This document shows positions 52,101 through 56,979 of a DNA stretch of 56,979 nt, piece by piece. How positions within the stretch are numbered: the stretch's first letter is position 1; every line of letters begins with the position of its first letter. The notes under the pieces were generated by a model. The model was not told the DNA's origin. It did not search any database and was given only the letters and a program-made list of their open reading frames with translations. The position numbers and the translations under genes are program-made. Source of the stretch: Bacteroidales bacterium (GTDB lineage Bacteria > Bacteroidota > Bacteroidia > Bacteroidales > Muribaculaceae); contig JAJBUH010000107.1 in assembly GCA_020860445.1 (NCBI GenBank), positions 1-56,979 of the forward strand. The letters run 5' to 3'.

Positions 52101-52385
52101 CAAAAAAATCTTTTTGTCCCTAATAGCATAGTCAATTGGCTCGCCGGCAAACAGTTTGTCGAGAGCTTTGGTGAGCTCTGCATCTTTGACCTCGAGGCTG
52201 ACTATCTTGTCAGGATTAATGCCGGGTTGACTATAATTGAAATTGTAACCCGTTTGATCAGTGATTTTCGACAGTACTTGCTCGAGCGGTACATGACGCT
52301 CATTCAGAGTGACCTTTTGGCCGAAGATAACTTGGAAACCCCCGACCAACGCGAAAACCATTAAGGTGAGAAATGATTTTTGCAT
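49149..52385 (-). CDS. SusC/RagA TonB-dependent outer-membrane transporter with STN domain
   Basis: A 1078-residue glycan import channel. Order: signal peptide (to about 22), STN signalling domain (about 24-100, 'VPLEQVLSKITDQTGYNFNYS'), a carboxypeptidase-like domain ('VTGRVLDEEREPLIGASVILKGHKTGVSTDLDGNYTL'), TonB box/plug ('LDEVVIVGYGVQKKSDITGSVSSVKASELQSMPSASAMEALQGRVAGVVV', 'RIRGSNSLTYGNDPLVIVDGV') and a 22-strand-type barrel ending 'WVVGLDVIF'. The STN domain marks it as a signal giver to a FecR anti-sigma, most likely the one at 39895-40875. The upstream region lacks a TAnnTTTG box but has a 14-bp palindrome, fitting ECF-dependent transcription (inference). Confidence 0.97.
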   Translation of the reverse strand: MQKSFLTLMVFALVGGFQVIFGQKVTLNERHVPLEQVLSKITDQTGYNFNYSQPGINPDKIVSLEVKDAELTKALDKLFAGEPIDYAIRDKKIFLTPKPQTPQKEESTMVVTGRVLDEEREPLIGASVILKGHKTGVSTDLDGNYTLPGVPKNGKIIVSYVGYDPKEITANSDHIDIRMSENSKLLDEVVIVGYGVQKKSDITGSVSSVKASELQSMPSASAMEALQGRVAGVVVQNASGDPAGNTFIRIRGSNSLTYGNDPLVIVDGVQDASIGSLNPNQIESMEVLKDAAALSIYGARGANGVIIVTTKAGKSERAQVQYNGYVSFDRVSKTLESLSAYDYATLMNEAQIENGLNPLFTSSEIAQLGQGTNWQDEIFRHAFSQVHNLSISSSKKGVSYFIAGGVTDKQGVIINSDFKEYTMRANLHAEAMKGLTISLNSFAFYSKSHKGDTEGALVSALQWSPTKTVYDADGLYVQPGGGIGPVSEYNPVGLAREIVSDQNKSVFNIALNLEYKFTDWLRFSTLLAYKSQSVMSGWFDNQVYNNGAEEDIAGSKTQSLYWSLQNTNMLTFDKDFSGHHVQATAVYELWKDKYDSTQAAAKGIPVGMGYQGVHFGTVLQKPWCEYSSSSMMSFMGRLNYAYKNRYLASASIRYDGASQLADGNKWDHFTAFSAGWNIASEEFMNPYRRVINELKLRGSYGTVGNSAVPAYSSQMKFTPGTDANGDPTLTISQLANNNLKWERTKEINVGIDTRFFNSRITFTAEYYYKKTTDLLMWRAVPTALGVESVLTNVGSVQNKGWEFALGGIPVDTRDFTWSINYSMDINRNKILELDGISDTLINSGTVDMPGLVGSYVQMVGQPMGTFLGYTYAGVWQQDEVSMAALYGAVPGDAKYVDLNNDGVIDSNDIGIIGNAQPKFTYGINNTIRFKCLDLNVFFQGVYGNDVYNQNRVKRESYTGGSTFPTSPEIANHWTSTNPSNIPAFSSIEYVNSSRWVEDGSYLRLKSLTLGFTFPEKILKKIKFNKIRVYGSATNLFTITNYKGYDPEASMGSDAYGAGIDRGIYPSNKSWVVGLDVIF

Positions 52386-52427
52386 TTGAAATGTAAAAAT
52401 GATTAGTTTATGGGATGATACAACAAA

Positions 52428-52441
52428 GACACTTAAGTGTC
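52428..52441. promoter_or_regulatory. 14-bp perfect palindrome upstream of susC
   Basis: GACACTTAAGTGTC is a perfect palindrome 42 nt before the SusC ATG, in the 88-nt gap after the CBM9-like gene. The gap contains no TAnnTTTG on the minus strand. It may be an operator or part of an ECF promoter; its role is not known. Confidence 0.55.
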
Positions 52442-52473
52442 ACAAAGTGATATGTAGTTTTTTGGATTTAAGG

Positions 52474-53070
52474 TCAAACAAGTTTTATTTTCCCAAAGTA
52501 TTCAGGACAGTGGAACCGAGGAGTGGGGGAGACTATTGGGCTCCATGATAAGAAATGGGGCTTGTCAGTCTTATCTCCGCACTTATAGAAATTACCCATT
52601 AAAATGGGGGTTTCTGCCACACTGACACCCATAATAGATAATGGAATCACAGCAGTCAGGCTCCAGGAGTTATCCGCCTTTTTAACTACGCGTTCTATTG
52701 AGGCCAATTGTTCCGGAGATAAAAATTCCACACCTTCGTTCTGACCAAGGCGGGAGGATGCCACACATACACCATTTGAGTTGAACTCAAAGTTGTAGTA
52801 ATGCCTGTCGTTAGGTCTTTGGCAAAAAAATTCTACACAACTATCTTCCCATACTGGCTCTAAGTCTTTTGTGTTGACAGCGCGTGGATTCTTCTCTCTT
52901 ACGGTGTATCGTACCACAATGGCTTTGTCTAATAGACCGATTTGGAATTTTGTGGCTGGCCCAGTAGGATATTCAACCCAATTGGCAAAAGCAATGGGAT
53001 GGCTTTGGAGAGTTTCAATCTGCTCCAAAGACTCAATTGGTTTTACAATGAGTCTTTTCTTGATTACGTT
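52474..53070 (-). CDS. CBM9-like carbohydrate-binding protein without signal peptide
   Basis: A 198-residue protein of the carbohydrate-binding family 9-like group ('VWEDSCVEFFCQRPNDRHYYNFEFNSNGVCVASSRLGQNEG', 'AVIPLSIMGV', 'LMGNFYKCGDKTDKPHFLSWSPIVSPTPRFHCPEYFGKIKL'). The start at 53070 (MNVIKKRL) is the simplest; Met at 53091 or 53130 would add residues. No signal peptide is seen with any start, so it appears cytoplasmic. It is a single-domain CBM9_2 fold with no enzyme attached. It lies upstream of susC on the same strand and diverges from the sialidase gene. Its role in the PUL is unknown: perhaps binding of imported sugars or heme/cytochrome-like partners (CBM9-like families also include such cases). 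Confidence 0.78.
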   Translation of the reverse strand, partial: NVIKKRLIVKPIESLEQIETLQSHPIAFANWVEYPTGPATKFQIGLLDKAIVVRYTVREKNPRAVNTKDLEPVWEDSCVEFFCQRPNDRHYYNFEFNSNGVCVASSRLGQNEGVEFLSPEQLASIERVVKKADNSWSLTAVIPLSIMGVSVAETPILMGNFYKCGDKTDKPHFLSWSPIVSPTPRFHCPEYFGKIKLV

Positions 53071-53203
53071 CATACTATAGAGTTTGCTCATTAGACACTC
53101 ATTAAAGCAAAAGTGGTATTGGAAATCCATTCAAATAGGTTAAAAACGGAATGGTTTTTTAGTGGAATGTAGATGAGTGGAGGATTATGTGAAATTTTAT
53201 CTG

Positions 53204-53211
53204 TATATTTG
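53204..53211 (+). promoter_or_regulatory. candidate -7 box of the sialidase-GH109 operon
   Basis: TATATTTG fits TAnnTTTG, 38 nt before the sialidase ATG. No TTTG is present at the -33 position. It suggests that the sialidase pair may be transcribed by the housekeeping sigma factor, unlike susC. Confidence 0.5.
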
Positions 53212-53249
53212 CCATCGGAAAATTTCTATGCCATGATAATTGATAAAAG

Positions 53250-55262
53250 ATGAAGTCTATGAAAAAGATTCTTATAACTGCATTGCTGTGCGCTGCTGGG
53301 CTTTGGGCTGAGGCGGAGGTAGTATGTACAAAGGTATTCAGCGAGGATGAGGTTGGGTCGAAATATTACCGTATCCCAGCGGTGGCCGTTACTAATTCTG
53401 GTAGAATAGTTGCTCTTGCCGATAAGCGAGGCTCCAGCAATTCAGACCTGCCCAATATCATCAGTATTGTATGCAAGACTTCTGACGATGGAGGCTTGAC
53501 TTGGAGCGAAGCCAGGACTATCGCACAGGGAGTATCCTCTACCGAAACTTATGGAGACCCAGCTTTGGCGTATGATCCAGAATCAAATACATTACTTACC
53601 GTATTTATTGGTGACAAAGGATTCTGGCAAGGTACAAACTCTGACCCTTGTGGCCTTTACTACAACCGCAGTTATGACGAGGGAGAGACTTGGACTGTGC
53701 CCACTGCTTTTCAAAGCCAAGTATATCAGGACAATTGGGAGGGAGCATTTTGCGCCTCTGGCAGTATGCTTGTTTCCAAATATGGCGACGTGCTTGGCCG
53801 CATCTACACTGTGTGCAATGTCAACACCAAGGCTGGAGGTACAAGCACTACCAATGTCAAAGAGTATGTACTGTATACTGATGACTTGGGTGACACTTGG
53901 AGAGTGGCCAACCCAGACTCTGCGCCTAATGTTGATCAAGGCAATGAATCGAAATTGGTTGAATTAGAGGATGGTTCTTTGCTGATGAGCATCCGCTTTC
54001 CGGGATGCCGCAAATTCTCGCGCTCGTATGACGGCGGTGTCACTTGGAGCGAACCCATCACCGCTGGAGGTCTGGTTTCGGCTGACTGCAATGGGGCAAT
54101 TATCTCAACTGTATATGATGGACAGACTGTGCTTCTCCATTCCTATCCTGCCAATTCCACCACCCGTCGGGATCTGACTGTGGCCGTGTCAATGGATAAT
54201 GGCTATACCTGGCCTTGGATGCAATGCTTGCTGCCTGACCTTGCGGCGTATTCCGACCTATGCGTACTAAAGGATGGACGCATAGGCCTCTTTGTTGAGG
54301 ATGGCCGTGACCATAGCGTAAGCGGCAACTACGAACTCTCATTTATGACCTTCCCGATAGAATATCTCTTCGAGAGCGAGGGGCGGCAAGAATCCCCGGG
54401 TTACCTGCCATTGGATGGCACTCAGCACATGAGCATTCCGGTTACGCCTTTTTTATATGAACTCAATGCAAGGGATGTATTTTCTGTCTCATTAAAGGTA
54501 CGCCCTACACAACTCGAAATTGGCACTACCCCGCGTCTTATCTCAGCCCTCTATTATGCCACTGCCTATAAGTTGTTGTCGGGATGGGAGATCTATCTCT
54601 CCAATAAAGAGAACGAATATCAGGTAGTCGCTGCCATTACCTATCTTGAGGATACCAAGTCCACCACCCTCCAAGCCATCGCTACCTCGGCTGAGCCAAT
54701 TTTGCCTCTTGATAAATGGAGCTACATTGATTTGCTATATGATTGCCCAGCTGGTGTGGCCTCCCTAATGGTCAACGGAGCAGTATTAGCCCAGACTGAG
54801 GCCGTACCGTCTGGTGCCTCCGTAAGGACCTATTTCGACCCCTTGGTAGGCGCTCAATGGCCCTATAATTACCCCATAACTGCCTACGGATACGCTAATT
54901 ATTTCACTGGCGATATCGATGATGTCTTAATCTCAGATTCCAATATTACAATCACGGATGCGCAATCCTATATCGACCTCTACAATGATTGGATGTATTA
55001 TGAATTTGAAACCATAAGCGGGCTGGGTGTCCCAGATGTTAGCGGCAATGGCTACACTGCCTCCCTTGTTGGATACACTCCTTTCTATAGTAATTACAGT
55101 GTCCTCCCGGTAATCAGTGTGGATTCCTCCTCTAAAGTCACCTCATCATCTTCTCGCTGGTATGACCTCAATGGCCGTCCACTCACATCTAAGCCTTTAC
55201 ACTCAGGCTTTTACATAGAAGTTTCTCCCGAAGGCGCTCGTAAAGTTTGCATCACTCAATAA
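53250..55262 (+). CDS. secreted sialidase, glycoside hydrolase family 33, with LamG-like and C-terminal tail domains
   Basis: A 670-residue exo-sialidase releasing terminal sialic acid. Signal peptide MKSMKKILITALLCAAGLWAEA (Met at 53250 or 53259). The six-bladed propeller starts at once with 'YYRIPAVAV' (Arg 41 of the sialidase Arg triad). Five Asp-boxes are visible: 'SDDGGLTW', 'SYDEGETW', 'TDDLGDTW', 'SYDGGVTW' and 'SMDNGYTW'. 'YGDPALAYDP' and 'NWEGAFCASGSML' fit the active-site region. After about residue 390 comes a LamG/concanavalin-like domain, then a tail 'YDLNGRPL...SGFYIEVSPEGARKVCI' resembling Por/T9SS sorting tails. It starts a two-gene operon with GH109. Removal of sialic acid should expose inner GalNAc/Gal for the other enzymes. 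Confidence 0.95.
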   Translation: MKSMKKILITALLCAAGLWAEAEVVCTKVFSEDEVGSKYYRIPAVAVTNSGRIVALADKRGSSNSDLPNIISIVCKTSDDGGLTWSEARTIAQGVSSTETYGDPALAYDPESNTLLTVFIGDKGFWQGTNSDPCGLYYNRSYDEGETWTVPTAFQSQVYQDNWEGAFCASGSMLVSKYGDVLGRIYTVCNVNTKAGGTSTTNVKEYVLYTDDLGDTWRVANPDSAPNVDQGNESKLVELEDGSLLMSIRFPGCRKFSRSYDGGVTWSEPITAGGLVSADCNGAIISTVYDGQTVLLHSYPANSTTRRDLTVAVSMDNGYTWPWMQCLLPDLAAYSDLCVLKDGRIGLFVEDGRDHSVSGNYELSFMTFPIEYLFESEGRQESPGYLPLDGTQHMSIPVTPFLYELNARDVFSVSLKVRPTQLEIGTTPRLISALYYATAYKLLSGWEIYLSNKENEYQVVAAITYLEDTKSTTLQAIATSAEPILPLDKWSYIDLLYDCPAGVASLMVNGAVLAQTEAVPSGASVRTYFDPLVGAQWPYNYPITAYGYANYFTGDIDDVLISDSNITITDAQSYIDLYNDWMYYEFETISGLGVPDVSGNGYTASLVGYTPFYSNYSVLPVISVDSSSKVTSSSSRWYDLNGRPLTSKPLHSGFYIEVSPEGARKVCITQ

Positions 55263-55274
55263 ATACTTGCTTCC

Positions 55275-56819
55275 ATGAAGAAATCAATTATTCTGCTTGC
55301 TTTTATCCTCTCATTGATATTTGATGGGTATTCGCAATCTCAATTCAATTGGCCTTGGCAAAGAAATGACCTAGGCGTAATCGTCACCGAGGTGCCCGAA
55401 AAACCAGCGGGCCAAGAATCTGCCTTAGGACTCACCGTTGATAAAATGCCTGTGGTAAGGGTAGGATTCGTAGGTTTAGGTATGCGTGGGCCTGGCGCTG
55501 TAGAGCGTTGGACCCATATTCCTGGAACAGAAATAATAGCTCTGTGCGATGCTGAGGAGAGCAGAGCTCTGCGCTGCCAGAAATATCTGACCGAGGCCAA
55601 TATGCCAGAGGCGGCGGTGTACAGCGGAGAAAAAGGATACGAACAGCTATGCCAACGCGATGACATAGACCTGGTATATATAGCCACGGATTGGCTTCAT
55701 CATTTCCCGGTGGCTAAATGCGCTCTCGAAAATGGCAAGCACGTAGCCATCGAGGTGCCCTCGGCAATGAATCTTACGGAAATCTGGAGTCTAATCAATC
55801 TGAGCGAGTCCAAACGGTTACACTGTATGATTCTAGAGAATTGCTGTTACGACTGGTTTGAGATGAACTCACTCAATATGGCTCAACAAGGAGTGTTTGG
55901 CGAGGTACTACGCGTACAAGGCGCCTATATTCACACTCTGGATCCATTCTGGCCTCATTACTGGAAAGATGGCGAAGAAGATCAATTGGGCTGGCGCATG
56001 GCATATAATAAAGAGCACCGTGGCGACCTCTATGCTACCCATGGCCTTGGCCCAATTGCGCAGGTGCTCAATATCCATCGCGGCGACCGTATGCGCACCT
56101 TGGTGGCTATGGATACCAAGGCTGTGCATGGTCCTGAGTATGTGGAAAAAGCCACTGGTGAGCCTTGCGATTACTTTCTACAAGGTGACCACACTACTAC
56201 ATTGATACGTACAGACCGTGGCAAAGTGATTGAAATACAGCATAATGTCATGAATCCTCAGCCATATAACCGCCTTTACCAAATTACTGGCACCCGGGGT
56301 TTTGCCAACAAATATCCTGTTGAGGGTTATGCGTTGGATGCAAGCCAGATGCTGGCCAGTGGCGTCACGCCTGACCATGAGGACTTTTCTGGCCACGATT
56401 TCATGCCCGAAACAGACCATAAGGCCCTGGAAGAGAAATACTATAGCCCTATCTTAGCTAAGTATGGTGATATGGCCAAAGAGGTGGGAGGCCATGGCGG
56501 CATGGATTTTATTATGGATTCACGCTTGGTGTATTGCTTGCAAAACGGCTTGCCTCTCGATATGGATGTTTATGACTTGGCAGAATGGTGTTGCTTAGCC
56601 GAACTGGGTGCCATTTCTATGGACAATGGCTGCTCTCCTGTTGAGGTCCCCGATTTCACCAGAGGCCATTGTTATGACCTTGATGCCTATCGCCATGCCT
56701 TTGCATCAGCCCAAGATGAAGAAGAAAGTGCCAAAATCGCCCAACTCTTCACCGACACCCTCAAATCCAAAGGCTCAAAAGCCGCCCACAAGGCTGTGGT
56801 AGACTATCTCAGAAAGTAG
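55275..56819 (+). CDS. GH109-type NAD-dependent alpha-N-acetylgalactosaminidase (Gfo/Idh/MocA fold)
   Basis: A 514-residue secreted protein (signal 'KKSIILLAFILSLIFDGYS') with an N-terminal Rossmann domain 'VVRVGFVGLGMRGPGAVERWTHIPGTEIIALCDAEESR' binding NAD+. 'LVYIATDWLHHFPVAKCALENGKHVAIEVPSAM' and 'LENCCYDWFEMNSLNMAQQGVFGEVLRVQGAYIHTL' are GH109 hallmarks, as is 'GDLYATHGLGPIAQVLNIHRGDRM' with a catalytic-region His. GH109 removes alpha-linked GalNAc, for example from blood group A or Tn antigens, by an NAD-based elimination mechanism. Other Gfo/Idh enzymes cannot be fully excluded. It lies 12 nt after the sialidase gene. Confidence 0.9.
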   Translation: MKKSIILLAFILSLIFDGYSQSQFNWPWQRNDLGVIVTEVPEKPAGQESALGLTVDKMPVVRVGFVGLGMRGPGAVERWTHIPGTEIIALCDAEESRALRCQKYLTEANMPEAAVYSGEKGYEQLCQRDDIDLVYIATDWLHHFPVAKCALENGKHVAIEVPSAMNLTEIWSLINLSESKRLHCMILENCCYDWFEMNSLNMAQQGVFGEVLRVQGAYIHTLDPFWPHYWKDGEEDQLGWRMAYNKEHRGDLYATHGLGPIAQVLNIHRGDRMRTLVAMDTKAVHGPEYVEKATGEPCDYFLQGDHTTTLIRTDRGKVIEIQHNVMNPQPYNRLYQITGTRGFANKYPVEGYALDASQMLASGVTPDHEDFSGHDFMPETDHKALEEKYYSPILAKYGDMAKEVGGHGGMDFIMDSRLVYCLQNGLPLDMDVYDLAEWCCLAELGAISMDNGCSPVEVPDFTRGHCYDLDAYRHAFASAQDEEESAKIAQLFTDTLKSKGSKAAHKAVVDYLRK

Positions 56820-56840
56820 GAATTATAGATCTAATCAAAT

Positions 56841-56871
56841 AAGGCCCAGAATTGATAAGTTTCTGGGCCTT
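56841..56871 (+). terminator. Rho-independent-type terminator after the GH109 gene
   Basis: AAGGCCCAGAA (56841-56851) pairs perfectly with TTCTGGGCCTT (56861-56871), giving an 11-bp stem, a 9-nt loop and trailing T residues. It closes the sialidase-GH109 operon 21 nt past the stop. Nothing recognisable follows to the window end. Confidence 0.85.
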
Positions 56872-56979
56872 TAATGTCTTCAAGAATAAGAATTTTCTAT
56901 TTCTATTAAGAGCTTCGTTAACTTTTGATGGGGAGTGCTAATGGGGGATTATTGGGAATTTATGGGGGTGGAAGAGAGG

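Noticed and set aside
1-56979. tRNA, rRNA or riboswitch genes
   Set aside because: Intergenic gaps were read for cloverleaf ends, conserved rRNA stretches and known riboswitch cores; none was recognised, although a covariance-model search was not possible.

Overview
This 57-kb window is chromosomal DNA of a gut-type Bacteroidales bacterium. The evidence is SusC/SusD pairs, an ECF sigma/FecR pair, the ftsX-DUF3098-uppP-truB-queA gene order, dxs-trkA-trkH, and promoters of the Bacteroidetes type (TAnnTTTG at -7, sometimes with TTTG about 20 nt upstream). Muribaculaceae is a reasonable guess from general gene style, but the sequence alone does not prove it. No rRNA, tRNA, CRISPR array, insertion sequence or phage gene was recognised.

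Layout. 0-4 kb: the 3' end of a C5 cytosine DNA methyltransferase, a secreted GH5 glycosidase and an AAA-ATPase-like/PD-(D/E)XK protein. 4.2-11.5 kb (minus strand): an arabinose operon read galM, sodium/sugar symporter, araD, araA, araB, closed by a good terminator; its regulator is not in the window. 11.7-15.3 kb: a GH2 glycosidase and a DUF3108 protein whose start codon lies inside a perfect 17-bp inverted repeat. 15.4-22.2 kb: an RND efflux operon (adaptor, pump, outer-membrane factor), followed by lpxA, which carries an apparent 1-nt frameshift. 22.4-27.3 kb: a small membrane protein, dxs, trkA and trkH on one strand from a perfect-consensus promoter. 27.4-33.7 kb (plus strand): a 51-aa membrane microprotein, ftsX, DUF3098, uppP, truB, queA, ilvE and an HD protein. 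33.7-39.1 kb (minus): a second TrkH, a DUF4923 protein, L-serine dehydratase and an MFS sugar transporter.

39.3-56.9 kb is one polysaccharide utilization locus (PUL): ECF sigma factor, FecR anti-sigma, a small secreted protein and an N-acetylhexosamine kinase on the plus strand; then, on the minus strand, a CBM9-like protein, SusC with an STN signalling domain, SusD, a surface glycan-binding lipoprotein, GH123 and GH20; then on the plus strand a GH33 sialidase and a GH109 enzyme. The enzyme set (sialidase, beta-HexNAc-ase, beta-GalNAc-ase, alpha-GalNAc-ase, HexNAc 1-kinase) points to host sialylated, GalNAc-bearing glycans such as mucin O-glycans. By eye this part is less GC-rich than the housekeeping part.

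Two sequence-level patterns recur. First, many intergenic gaps hold short, near-tandem, A-rich 7-10-mer 'word' arrays; three of these gaps also hold an inverted copy and could form long hairpins. Second, three unrelated secreted proteins share a C-terminal tail of the form Y-D/N-L-x-G ... G-I/F-Y-I ... K-x, like a sorting/anchoring module.
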